This document shows, in pieces, positions 46,771 to 59,028 of a stretch of 64,000 bases of DNA. Each line of letters begins with the position of its first letter. Positions within the stretch are counted from its first letter, which is position 1. The notes under the pieces were generated by a model that searched no databases, was not told the DNA's origin, and was given only the letters and a program-made list of their open reading frames with translations. Location: NCBI GenBank assembly GCA_019454045.1, contig SKCR01010151.1, positions 1 through 64,000 on the forward strand, read 5' to 3'. The stretch comes from Zanthoxylum bungeanum (Eukaryota; Streptophyta; Magnoliopsida; Sapindales; Rutaceae). The translations under genes were made by a program, and so were the position numbers.

Positions 46771-49700
46771 TGTAGACACTACATTTTTGCATAAAGCTCA
46801 ATGATGAGCCTCGTATGGAAGCACTACCCGATAAGTCGCAGAAGTCGCGGGAAATGCATGCCGAAAGGGAAAATTCTAAAATTAATAGCTTGTCAAATTT
46901 AAATTTGCTAGTTAGCCGCGGGTTCACTTAGTCGATTCCTGTTTTAAATATTAATCTTGGTCCAAAGCCCATACGCACCCATCCAAAGCCCACATGCATA
47001 ACCATAACCCTAATGCACCACTATATAAACATGACCTAAACCAAACCTAAGGGGAGACTCTTCACGCCTCCTTCTTTTTCACTCACTCTCATGGCCAAAG
47101 AACAAAAACACAAAGAAAAACCCAAACACCCTCTCGCCTCCATCGTCTTCTCTCCTCACTCACGCATGGAAACCAGTAAACCCTAAACACTCATCTTGTT
47201 TCTTGACACTCTCACTTCTCCCCTTAGAGTCTGACGCCTCTTTCTCGCCACTCTCTCTCTAACCTCTCTTTTCTTTCCTGACTCACACGGCCCTCTCTCC
47301 TTTCTGATCATCTCTCTCTTTTAGCAATCAAAAACAAAATAAACCCAAGATCAACAGATCTCAACTCTCTCTTCTTTAAAGCACTCTTCTCAGCAAACCC
47401 TCAACCTTAAGCCACACACATGCAGTCATTACCTCCACTAACCGATCACAAAATGAACAAAGACGTATGAAACACAGACCCTTAGACCACAAAACCCTAG
47501 CCAACTCTCAGGCCCCCCCTCTCGCCTCACCCAACCCTAAACAGCCAACACCCCTATCGACAATCCTCCAACAAAGCTGCCTCTTCAGGCCTCCTTACAC
47601 ACTCAGCACCGATCAAGCAAATTCTCCATCACGAAAAACACCAAAACACACACAAAAACTGACCAAATACCAAGAACACACAACCAACCCACTAACTAAA
47701 AAAATAAACCATTGAGAACTTGAACAACATAAAGCCACCTCCCCCTCTCTCTCAAACACGAAGCAGACAACAACAATAAATAAACCTTCAACAAGCTCCC
47801 ATCCACCGATTCCACAAAAACAAGCCAACAACCATTTACACACAAGCCATCTACGCACACAAGCCACACATGTCCCTTGAACACATGCACACCGACACAG
47901 CCCACTCACTCAACATACATGCCCTTCACTGACTCACAAAGCAGACCATACACAAAAACACACACACATCCAAAACAGTGAGCAATACACCCATTGACCG
48001 ATGTGAAAACATCAACAAACCAGCCTTCAAAAAACCGAGAAGAAAACAGTCCCCTAAACCACTAAAAATCAGCCCCTGAACCAGTGACCGAAAATCACCC
48101 TCTAAAGCAGCCTCCGTACCACCAAAAATTGCCCCCTAAAACAGTCCATGGACTACCGAAAACAGTCCCCCAAAAACAGTCTCTGAAACACCCAAAACCG
48201 GTCCCAAAATACAGCCAAAATAGTGAACCAAAATAGTCTCAAAAACAGCGACAGAAAATGGAGAAAACAGCGAGCAAAACATCAGTGAAACCGAATTAGA
48301 AAACCAGAAAAATGACGGAGCATTAACCCTTCCGGTGACGATGTAACGCACTTCCGAGAAGCAACTTAAAAGGTAAGACCTGAGGGCACCCTTTACTATT
48401 TATCTTTTCAGTTATTTATTGTTGATCACTCGCATGCATCATTATGTTTTACGCATATTTTCATTTATGTTGAGTTAATGATTGCGTGTTATCTCTTGCG
48501 GTATATCAGATGGAAACCCATACGTAAATTCTATAGCAGAATCCGAATGGATGGTAGTGCGGTCTGTGCTTGGGATACAACTCCACGTACCGCCTGAGAA
48601 ACTTTCAAGCACATGTTTCATTTTGTTATTTAATTTTGTGTTCATTCATTGTTTGTGTTTTATTATTCCGTTATTTACCTTCTGCGTGTTATTATTTTAT
48701 TTATTTATCAATTGCTATCTAGTGCACATGGGTTAATCATGTTGGATTAAATGTCCTCCATTTGAGGGAAAAGTCAAAAGGCTACTTTTACCACGATGTT
48801 TTACCGCGCCGGACGAAGTATACTTGATTGAATGTGAAATACATTCAACCGGGTATACGAGGTCCCATATAGATGTCGGCCTTGGTCGCATCTCTTTTAT
48901 TATTTCGTTATTTACTTGCCGCATGTCATTGCTTTATTTATTTATGCATTGCTATTTAGCATGCATGGGTTAACTACGCTGGATTAAAGGTCCTCAATTT
49001 GAGGAAAATGCCTAAAGGCTACCTTTACCACGATGTTTTGCCACGCCGGACGAAGTATACTTGATTGAATGTGAAATACGTTCAATCGGGCATATGAGGT
49101 CCCATACAGATGTCGGCCTTGGTCGCATCTCTTTTATTATCCCGTTATTTACTTTATGCGTGTTATTGCTTTATTTATTTATGCATCGTTAATTAGTGCG
49201 CATGGGCTAATCACGTTGGATTAAAGGTCCTTCGTTTGAGGAAAATGCCTGAGGGCAGCCTTTGCCACGATATTTTGCCGTGCCGGACGAAGTGCACTTG
49301 ATTGGATGTGAAATACGTTCAATCGGGCATACAAGGTCATATATAGATGTCGGCCAAGTCTCTTAGTCGCATCTCATTTTTTATTCTGTTATTCGTTTCT
49401 TATTGTTTCTTTATTTACTTATGCATTGTCATTTAGTGCGCATAGGCTAATCACGTTGGATTAAAGGTCCCCCGTTTGAGGGAAATGCTTAAGGGCAGCC
49501 TTTACCATAATATTTTTCCGCGCCGGGTATACAAGATCCCATATAGATATTGGCCAAAGCTCTTGGTCGCATCTCTTTTCTTTTAATTCTGTCATTCACT
49601 TTTTTTTGTTATCTTTCATTTATGGCTTCGTATTCATCCTGTTAGTTATCTCTATTCATTATGCCGCATCACTTCACGTTTACTTCCATGCATGCTTGCC

Positions 49701-50132
49701 ACTTTAGTTATTTCTTTTGCATTACATACTTAATCATCTCACTTTATTATTGATGCTTTTTACCGTTATTATTTATTTATATTTTCGCATTTTTTTATTT
49801 GATATGTTTATGGAATTATACGCTCGTTTTTATTTTATTTTATGGGTGTGCAAACTTGGGTGTTGATTAAATTATCTTGCATGTGTTTCATAAGACTTGG
49901 TTATACTATTGCATAAATCCTTTCATTACAATAGGCATAAGTAAGGGACCATTCCGAACCCAACTGTTTGAGGTCTTCCCTTGCGAGGGGTGAGTGCGGC
50001 CTTAAATGATTTCCCAGTTCACATTGGGTGCCGACTCATTTATTCTCTGGTTTAGTCTCCTGCGGGCTATTCCGTACTCCCGACCGGGCCACGAGCCCGG
50101 ACAGCGTCGCCCACCTTTGTACCATGTCTAAA
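46771..50132 (+). repeat. LARD 3' LTR
   Basis: 3362 bp, TGTAGACACTAC..ATGTCTAAA (terminal CA mutated). Shares start, TATA region, 237-bp array (48725-49500, about four units) and the CCCGTACTCCCGA-like terminal block with the 5' LTR. The two LTRs differ by 452 bp, close to two array units. Confidence 0.8.
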
Positions 50133-51316
50133 CTTATGCTTTATGTTATGTTTTAGTTACGTTTTAGATAGAAAGGTTTTAAAGTATGAGTTTATGGTTT
50201 TCGGGGCATGAGGGAAAAACTCACCCCAGTATGTAACTTGAGATACAGTTGGAATTGACAGATACATAGGACATGTGCACATGTAGAGGACTAGGGGGAC
50301 GGCGATACGTAACGCCCCTAGATCTTAGTTTCAGAGCCAGGATGACAACATAGGTTTGTGTACTTGGACTCTAATTCAGAGCTTGGGTGGTAGCATAGAT
50401 CTGCACCCCCAGTTCTAGTTTGTGGCTTGGGGGACGGCGATACGTAACGCCCCAAAGTCATGGATTTGCACTGCTGGCTACAGTTAGGTGTATGGGGGGA
50501 TGGCGATACGTAACGCCCTCATACGCCAAGATTTTTCAGATACAGAACATCTCACAGTTTTCAGATTTTCAGCTCACAGTTTTCAGATTTACAGTACACA
50601 GTTTTCAGAAATCAGATTTTAAAAAATAGTTTTCAGAAACCAGAGTTTCAAAAGCAGTTTTCAGAAAGATCAGTTTTGTTAAAGAGACTTCATATGAAGT
50701 GATTCTTCTAAATCTTTAGTGTTAAAAACCTAATGATTTGATATAAGTTTTTCAGTTTTCTCGTCCATTCACTTAGATCGTATAACGATCTAACCCCCCC
50801 AGTGTTTATGTTTTGCAGGATTCTCGGAGGACGAGCTCGAGAGGAAGGATACTGATGCAGTCACTAGATATCCAGGCCACTAGTACGAGTCAGAGTTTGA
50901 GTAAAAGTCTAGTCTTAGTCAAGTACGAGTCATAGTCAAATTTGAGTCTTGTATCAGTCTTGATGTGTGTAGTCATTGTAAAATCAATTGTTATCAAGTA
51001 CAATAACTAATATTGAGTTTGTTTCCAGAGTTTTCGAGTTGGGATACAGTCTCATACAAAATATAGTCAAATCAAGATAAGTATATTAGTATTAGTTATA
51101 GGTAGTTAGTCAGAGGCTGATGGGGTTAGTACTGATATCATCTGTCGGTAACATCTTCCAGATCGGGGATGTTACATGACCGGTTACTGCCCAAATGATC
51201 GGGTCGACCCGGCTCGTTATTCGATTGACTGGTTACCTAGTTTTTCGTAGTATTTATTCAGAAACGTTTTTGTAAAATCTTTGCCGCGTTTTTGCGATTA
51301 GTTTATGTTGTTAACA

Positions 51317-51785
51317 AATAATATGTTTCAGTGAAATAAGATCTAATTAGAGGTATTGAATATCGGCTAATTCGTTCGAAAAAAATTTAAAATGTTTAAA
51401 AATCTTTTTGTCTAAAATCGCGATTCCACTACCAAAACTCCAACAAAAACTTTATGGATATAAAAAGCCCAATACCATAGCGATGAAGATCGTAAAAAAA
51501 GTAGGACCTGATTCGTCAAGTGATAATAAAGATAATACTCTCATGGATACTGATTTGGCCATGTTTGCTAAAAAGTTTAAGAATTTCTTAAAATAAAAAA
51601 GAGTGGTCGTAACACTGATAGAGATTAGGGAGGACAAACCTAGAGAGAGTATTCGTAGTATGAGGAAGTCTAGAGAGGACAATGATAGCAAACTTTGCGC
51701 TATCAAATGCCATGAATGCGTAGGGTTTGGGCATATAAGATCTGAATGTCTCACATACCTAAAGTCTAAAAGCAATAAAGTTAGG
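51317..51785 (+). pseudogene. Outer Copia gag, 3' part with zinc knuckle
   Basis: Resumes the gag broken at 35714. The end reads KCHECVGFGHIRSECLTYLK, a CX2CX4HX4C nucleic-acid-binding knuckle, at about 51704-51763. Stops and frameshifts are present. Interrupted at 51786 by the next Copia element. Confidence 0.75.
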
Positions 51786-53750
51786 TGTTATGGATATTTC
51801 ATATACCCAACTTGTGGATGGGTTATATGTACATGTATTTGCAATATTTTCATTAATTAATCAAATGACAATCTTTATTATACGTGTCTTACATAAATTA
51901 TATGAATCATCAAACACTGTAATAAAGCCCTTGGAGTAATAAGATGATGGCTTCCACGCCTTATGAGAATCATTACTCTCAAACGTTCATAGTCATAGTT
52001 TTGTGAATAATCTGGGCGTTCACAAAGCGGAGAGACTAGCATGATGATATGATTCACCCTTAAGTGGGGTAGCCGATCTCATAGGCTACTAGCGGAGATC
52101 CGTCTGCTTGGTGTATCACATGGATGCATGAGTTGCTCGTGTCCATCAAACTGACCGCCGAAAGTTTTCACATGGAGTGTTTATCCCATGTGTCTGTGAG
52201 AACTTTCATGTATCGATTGTATGACTAGTCCTTAGACTTGAGGTCGTTACAATCTTATGTGTGGATCAAATGACTTTGACATTCTCCTTCCCCGGTTCAA
52301 AAGATCCGGTCATAAGGGTATAATTGGGTCATTTGTTGAAACACATGAAGTTTGTAAAGATACAACAGAGAATCGCCACTCTCTCGAATAATATTTTCTT
52401 ATAAAAGTAGTATTCCAACTCGCGGGTTGATATGTGTGATCAGTGCTTGAGACTGTGGCCGCAGCGGAAGAATCATGTGAGATTCTTGGGTTAGCATGAT
52501 TCATGACACTATCAACATCATACCTTTGACTATATGGGTAGACACTTTCCATTCCCTAGGTCAAACGGTGGGGATACAGTGAGGTGAGGGACCGTATCAT
52601 ATGTAAATCGCATACAGAATGGGTATATATCTTTCCTTCTCATTTGGGGGCCTTGGCATGTTGCTAGATGTCAACCTTGGTCATTGAAATTGAACGACCA
52701 TCTGATCGGAGGATAATTTATGTTCGATTAAATTATCACAATTCATTTCATGTCCAACTTAAGGGGAACCCAAAAGGTCACACATAACAAAGTCGAAATC
52801 AATGGTTAACAGTGCACAGTCCAAATTTAACAGCATATATGATTGCTGTAGGAATTGTTCATAAATGGTTTAATGTGTTTAATTATTGAACAGATCATTT
52901 ATGAGGTTACAAAGTGGCTTAGGGATTGGTGAATGACGATATGGGCACTTTGAGAATTGGAAAAATGAATAAGAAAATAAATAAATATATAAAATAAATA
53001 AATAAATAAATAATATGCGTTTTTTATTTTATTTTTTATTTGTTTTGAATCTCAATTCGGCCCAAACTCTTATTAGGGTTTTATAATCTCATTAAACCAC
53101 TATATTAAGATCCAATGGCTAAGATTTAATTAGCATTTATCCCACATCAGATTCTTAATTAATTTTATTGTCTTTGGAGCACCTACATAAACCCAAAGAA
53201 TTCTTTACAAATTTTTACACCAAAACCTTTCATATCTTGGGTTTATATAAGTGAGCAACTCTAAATTTTAAGATTAAGCCACTGATTTTGAGGATCCTTA
53301 AGTCTAATTGACTATAGGAATCTCAAGTTAAAAGTTTTGAGGTATTTGCCTAGGCTAGCACCAAGGGCAAAATACACGTGCACTCAAGGCGTAGTCTTGC
53401 CGTTGAGTTTTGGCTTTGGTGTGTGCACCTTTGGAGGCCACACACTTGGGTAGCTCTTTGGAACGTGGAAGAGCTTGCTGAGTTCGAGAAAAGCTTGTAG
53501 ATTGGAGGGAGGACTGGAGGAGTATTCGGTTCAAGTAAGTTTTTTTTTTCTTTATTTTTAATTAGAGTTCTTATGATAATTAGCATGTTTAAGTTTATAT
53601 TCTTTACATGTTTTATGAGTTTTTATGCTTAGAATATATAGTAACATGCCTAGGCTTGTAGAATAATCAAAACAAATGAGTCTTGGGCAAAGGGATAGCG
53701 GCATCATAATTTTTAATTTTCCGATGCGCACTCGCGGCCGCTTCCCAACA
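51786..53750 (+). repeat. 5' LTR of the inner Copia element
   Basis: 1965 bp, TGTTATGGATATTTC..GCGGCCGCTTCCCAACA, followed by a Met-type primer site. Unlike the other two Copia LTR families in sequence. Small ORFs within are not supported. Confidence 0.75.
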
Positions 53751-53751
53751 G

Positions 53752-53766
53752 TGGTATCAGTGCGCC
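53752..53766 (+). promoter_or_regulatory. Primer binding site, initiator Met tRNA type
   Basis: TGGTATCAGTGCGCC starts one base after the LTR and matches the Copia consensus TGGTATCAGAGC with one change in the first twelve bases. Confidence 0.8.
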
Positions 53767-55138
53767 GTTTTTGTTTTGATTAGTTATCTCTCATTTGAAC
53801 TCCAAATTGGGTGTGTAAAAGCTAGTTGGATAGCTAACACCCTGAACTTACTTGTAGGCACAAGTTTTGCATGATTTGGTTAAGATGTGAATTCTGAAAT
53901 TGCATTTAATGTTCACGCATCTGTAAATAAATGTGAATAGTAAATTTATTTGATTAAAATAAAATGTAATATCATAATTAAATAATAATCAAATCAAAGT
54001 TATTTAATGCCTAAAATAATTCCAACATATTAAAACTCATATGCTTGATGATTTTATGTATGATTAGAATTGGCATGATTATTTTAGGGTGCAAGCATCT
54101 AGAGACTTTCTAAGGAAATAGAGAGTGTATTACTTATCCCTTAGCTAAGTAATTATTCTATGATGAACTTAGAGATTTATTACCTTTAAGGCTAATAAAT
54201 ATAAATCATTTGTTTATAATAAAATACATTATATAAGATACAAGTGGGGTGGGACAAAGGCGTTAATAAAACTTTCCAAACTAAAGTTAATTTAACCAAA
54301 TGTATTACTATAGTTAGATAATGATTTGGTGTCTTCCTTCACTCACTACCTTTTTATAGCCAAAAGGAAAAGTTGTGAAGACACCTAGATAATCATTTAC
54401 TCAAAGCTTACCTTAAAGTATATTTAAAGTGTTGGACTAATTTGGAGGATCTATTGTTTATTCATGTCACCAAGGCAATAAGAGCCTAAGAGGTAAGGAT
54501 ATTTTGCAGAGTTCGCTCCACCCTCCCTCTGGGGAATTTTCAATGGAGGAATCCATTTGACAGTTATTCACTTAAACTTTCTAAAATCCTCAATAATAAT
54601 TTAAGTCTAAAATTTGCCTCCCATTTTAAAGTATAGACCCAAATGGCTTAAACCGTATTGGCAGGACTAGGCTTTACCAGACTGACCAATACCAATTTGT
54701 CCCTAAATCATACTATTGACAATGATTTGACTTTTCTGAGTCATAAAACGCAGCGACTCTTAGGCGTGGTCTTATAACTTAGTGGCAAAGATTGGGTGTC
54801 TACAAGGACTAGCATAAGCTATGGCATGTTTGATTGCCCAACCCAATGATCAATGAATTGTGATTTATATCATAAATTGGTTGGGAACCTACATAATTAT
54901 CGTATTTTATAACGACCGGCCCTAGTTGGAGTTGTGAAATGATGATAATGGGATCCTTACCCACAAGAAATCCATAATATTGGGGTTGATGCGATTTGCT
55001 TAAAATTTTAAAACAATTGAGTATGAGCAACTTCATAATATTAAAAGCCCATGTTATTATGAAACATTAATGAAAACATATTCATAATTTTAACATTCTC
55101 TCTTAACATGTGGGTTAAAATATTTCACAAACATTAAA
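53767..55138 (+). other. Untranslated leader of the inner Copia element
   Basis: About 1.4 kb between primer site and gag start, AT-rich, without supported ORFs. A long leader of this kind is expected to carry packaging signals, but none can be identified by eye. Confidence 0.5.
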
Positions 55139-55912
55139 ATGGCAAACATAATATCACTTCGTTCCATCCTTGATGAGCATAAGATCAAAGGGGACAACTA
55201 CAATGACTGGTTTAGAAACCTTAAAATTATCTTACGATAAGAAAAAAATTTCTATGTTCTTGAAAGACCATTTCCCCCTGAACCCACAGAAGATGCTGAC
55301 CAAAATACATTTGATGCTTGGAAGAAACACGTCGATGATGATGAGCAAGCAGTTTGCATAATGCTTGGCTCTATGTCAGACGAACTTCAGAAAGCTCACG
55401 AAGATATGGATTCTCAAACCATCATATTTCACTTGAAGGAGTTGTATGCAACTTCCGTTCATACCGTGAGATTCCAAGTGTCATGTGTCTTATTCCAAAC
55501 AAGGTATAAGGAAGGATCTGTTAGTGGACATGTGCTTAAGATGATTGGCCACATTGAAAAATTGGCCAACCTCAGGTTCATCATGGATCATGAGATAGGT
55601 CACGATCTAATTCTTCATTTCTTTCCAAAAGACTTCTCTAACTTTATTATGCAGTTTCATCTGTCTAATAAAGAAGCTACTTTAGCATAATTGCATAATC
55701 TGATAAACAAGCAGAGAATGACTTGAAACCGGAGCTTAAAACCTCTGTCATGCTTACGGGTACGGACCTGAAGCCACGAGGCCCAAAGAAAAATAAGGGC
55801 AAGGCCAAGGCTCCAGATCACCTAAAGCCCAATGGTAAGATGGAGAAGAAAAAGGGAAATGGGAAATGTTTCTTTTGTGGAAAGAATGGTCATTGGAAGA
55901 AAGACTGATGAT
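55139..55912 (+). pseudogene. Inner Copia gag with broken zinc knuckle
   Basis: ATG at 55139 opens MANIISLRSILDEHKIKG and NYNDWFRNLKIIL, then a stop where the family has Gln (CAA to TAA). It continues in frame through the UBN2-type domain (LGSMSDELQKAHEDMD, MIGHIEKLANLRF) to a stop at 55690. After a frame change the basic tail leads to CFFCGKNGHWKKD, where the last knuckle Cys is replaced by TGA. The start is chosen because it begins the conserved N terminus. Confidence 0.85.
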
Positions 55913-55914
55913 CC

Positions 55915-58900
55915 TTGAAAGCCAAGGAAGCTAGGGAAGCCCAAGAGGCCAAGAAGCCCAATGCTTCAGGTATGTTGTATATGATTGAACTATATTCTCA
56001 AAACTCTGAACCTTATACTTGGGTGTTTGACACCGGTTCTAGGACTCACTTGTGTAACAATATGCAGGGCCTGAGAAACAGTAGGAGAATCTGTCATGGG
56101 GAGATTGACTTACGCATGGGTAATGGAGCAAAACTGGCTGCATTATGCGTGGGGACTTTTTCGTTAGTTTTACCGAATGGTTTAGTTTTAGACTTAGAAG
56201 ATTGTGTTTATGTACATTCTCTAGTAAAGAACATCATTTCAATTTCTTCTTTATGTAATAAAGGCTTTTCATGCCTAATAAGTTGTAATGAATGTTCTAT
56301 TTATTTCAATGAAATAAAATATGGAGATGATATTTTGAATAATGGTATCTATGTCTTACAAACTAACAAAGAATGTTCAATCTCTAATATATACAACGTT
56401 AACTCGAATAATCTCAATGAATCACTTCTATGGCACAGTCGCTTAGGTCATATCAATGAAACAATATTAATTAAGCTACATAAGGATGGGTATTTCAGAC
56501 CCTTCAAATATGAACCTTATGGAACTTGTGAGTCTTGTTTACTTGGTAAAATGACCAAATTACCCTTCAAATGTAAAAGACAGCGTGCAGCAGAGACATT
56601 AGAACTCATACACTCCGATGTATGCGGACCAATGTCAGTCACCGCTAGAGGTGGATTCTCTTACTTCATTGCCTTTATCGATGATCACTCGCGATATGGG
56701 TATGTGTACCTTATGCGGTACAAATCTGAAGCCTTTGAGAAATTCAAAGACTTCAAAGTTGAAGTAGAAAAGTGGCTTAATAAAAGTATTAAGTCACTAA
56801 GGTCTGACCGATGTGGTGAATACTTAAGCGACATATTTCAAGATTACTTGAGAGAAAATGACATTGTTTCCCAGTGGACTCCTCCGGGAACTCCACAGCA
56901 TAATGGGGTCTCCGAAAGGAGAAATCGGACATTATTAGATATGGTCTGATGAACGATGCCAGTCACGGATCTACCTATTTCATTTTGGGGTCTTTCTTTA
57001 GAAACTACAACACTACTACTAAACCAAGTTCCTTCCAAGACTGTTAGTCAAACACCATATGAGTTATGGTATGGGAAACATCATAGTCTTAGTTATCTAA
57101 AAGTTTGGGGATGTGACACATATGTTAAGCTCACACAAACTAACAAATTGGATGATAGGGCAGTTAAATGTAAGTTTGTAGGATATGCCTTGAACTCAAG
57201 AGCATACATGTTCTACATCCTAAATGAACAAAGAACATTTGTCTCACGAAATGCTAAATTTATAGAGAATGAATTCCTTCTCAAGAAATATAGTGGGAGT
57301 AGACTTGACCTCGATGAGGTACGAGAAGAACAAACTAACAAAGAACTAAACCTTAGGCCCCTCAAAAGGGCATCGACGGAACAACCACAACGTTATGAAC
57401 TTAGAAGGTCTGGTAGGGAAAGATATGAGCTTGAAAGATATGGTTTCCATATTGATAAGGAACATGATCAGGTCATTGATAATGACGATCCCACCAGTTA
57501 TGACGAATCAATGCGTGACATTGATTCAATCAAGTGGCTTGAGGCCATGAAATCCCAAATAGACTCTATGTATCAGAATCAAGTCTGGGACTTGGTGGAT
57601 GCACCTGAAGGGATAAAACTCATAGGCTGCAAGTGGATTTACATGCGTAAAACTGATGCAGAAGGCAACATCCAAACCTATAAGGCTAGGTTGGTGTGAA
57701 ATGTTATAGACAAATCCAAGGAATTGACTATGACGAAACCTTCTCGCCTGTTGCAATGATAAAGTCCATTCGAATTTTATTGGCACTAGTTGCACGATTT
57801 GATTATGAGATTTGGCAGATGGATGTAAAAACAGCTTTCCTTAATGGGAACCTCGTAGAGGAAGTCTATATGACACAACATGAGGGGTTTGCATCTAAGG
57901 ATGATCATAATAAAGTATACAAGCTTAAACGATCCATTTATGGACTCAAGCAAGCCTCCAGAAGTTGGAATATACGATTTGATGAGACAATCAAAGAATT
58001 TGACTTCATCAAAAATGTAGACGAGCCTTGTGTTTACAGGAAAAGTAGTGGAAGTGCTGTTATATTTCTTGTATTATATGTCGATGACATATTAATCATC
58101 GGGAATGATATTCCCATGATGCAAGCCACCAAGCAATGGTTATCTCAGAATTTCTCCATGAAAGATTTGGGAGAAGCAGCCTACATCCTCGGCATTAAGA
58201 TCTACCGTAACAGATCTAAAAGGTTGTTAGGACTTTCTCAATCTACGTACATAGATAAAGTTTTGAAAAGATTCAAAATGGAAGATTCCAAAAGAGGTAA
58301 TTTACCTACTTGTCATGTAATCAAATTATCTAAGGAGCAATGTCCACATACTCCTTCAGATAGAGAGCGTATGAGTAGGATCCCTTATGCTTCAACAATA
58401 GGATCGATCATGTACGCCATGCTATGTACAAGACCCGATGTCTCTTATGCTCTTAGCATAATGAGCAGGTATCAGGCAAATCCTGGTGAGCAACACTGGG
58501 CAGCTGTCAAAATAATCCTCAAGTATCTGAGAAGATCTAAGGATGTGTTCTTGACATACGGAGATTGTTCTGAGATGAAATTCATTGGTTACTGTGATGC
58601 GAGCTTTCAGACCGATAGGGATGACATCAGATCGTAAACATGATATTTGTTTACTATGAATGACGGAGCTGTCAGTTGGAAAAGCTCAAAGCAGTCAACT
58701 ACAGCGGACTCCACCACTGAAGCCGAGTATATTGCAGCATCTGAGACAGCTAAAGAAGCAGTTTGGATAAAGAAGTTCATCACGGAGCTAGAAGTGCTTC
58801 CCGTGATAAAGAATGGCTTCACGATGTACTGTGACAACACGGGCGCCATTGCTCAATCAAAGGAACCAAAGTCCCCCCAGAAATTCAAGCATGTACTCAG

Positions 58901-58940
58901 GCGATTTCATCTCATCAGAGAGATTGTTGAGAGAAAAAAA
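55915..58940 (+). pseudogene. Inner Copia pol: protease, integrase, RT, RNase H
   Basis: Protease motif WVFDTGSRTHLC near 56018. Pre-integrase LWHSRLGHINE near 56428. Integrase core IHSDVCGP, SDRCGEY and PGTPQHNGVSERRN (56610-56925) with the D,D,E residues present. Double stop at 56947-56952, then the chain continues (YELWYGKHHSLSYLKVWGC). A 1-bp shift lies near 57696. RT has YDETFSPVAMIKS, SIYGLKQASRSWN and an intact YVDD box (58078). RNase H is broken by TAA at 58635 and TGA at 58641, then STTEAEYIAA and CDNTGAIAQSK. Overall close to the minus-strand pol at 14881-17445 but better kept. It ends abruptly at about 58940. Confidence 0.9.
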
Positions 58941-59015
58941 AGTTATTATAGAGAAAATACCCACAGAAAAAAAGTTATTATTTCTCCACTATTATGTAGT
59001 TTTGTCACATAATAC

Positions 59016-59028
59016 CAAAATGTGAGAT
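59016..59028 (+). promoter_or_regulatory. Polypurine tract of the outer Copia element
   Basis: AAAATGTGAGAT directly precedes the TGTTAG start of the 3' LTR, in the place and with the purine bias of a plus-strand primer. Confidence 0.5.

Larger units (their letters stand above)
38770..50132 (+). mobile_element. LARD: non-coding 11.4-kb LTR element with tRNA-Arg primer site
   Basis: LTRs 38770-42583 and 46771-50132 in direct orientation, target duplication CCTAT / CTTAT (one change). The internal 4.2 kb has no gag, RT or integrase homology in any frame, only repeats. The primer site matches tRNA-Arg, as in Ogre/Tat Gypsy elements, so it is likely a non-autonomous derivative of that lineage. 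TATA boxes lie in each LTR (about 39272 and 47022). Confidence 0.75.
37948..51176 (+). mobile_element. Ty3/Gypsy solo LTR with perfect TGACC target duplication, split by LARD
   Basis: Left part 37948-38769, right part 50138-51176, about 1.86 kb in total. Ends TGTAACGACCGG and GGGGATGTTACA. TGACC occurs directly before (37943-37947) and after (51177-51181). TATA box (CACTATATAAGTG) near 38365. The right part has three copies of a block with GGCGATACGTAACGCCC (about 50297, 50434, 50503). No internal coding region. Confidence 0.85.
35715..51316 (+). mobile_element. Solo Copia LTR inserted in gag, itself split by a Gypsy LTR
   Basis: Left part 35715-37947 and right part 51182-51316, together about 2.37 kb, TGTTAGAGTTGGCACTC..TTGTTAACA. 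Same family as the LTR at 12567-14864 by block order. Flanks AAAAA and AATAA are compatible with a target duplication but low in information. Outer Copia gag sequence resumes beyond it, so it is a solo LTR. Confidence 0.65.
51786..58940 (+). mobile_element. Inner Copia element, nearly complete gag-pol but no 3' LTR
   Basis: 5' LTR 51786-53750, Met primer site, leader, then gag, protease, integrase, RT and RNase H in Copia order to about 58940. No second LTR follows; the sequence passes into the 3' end of the outer Copia. Left flank TTAGG (51781-51785) has no visible partner, in line with a lost right side. Confidence 0.8.
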
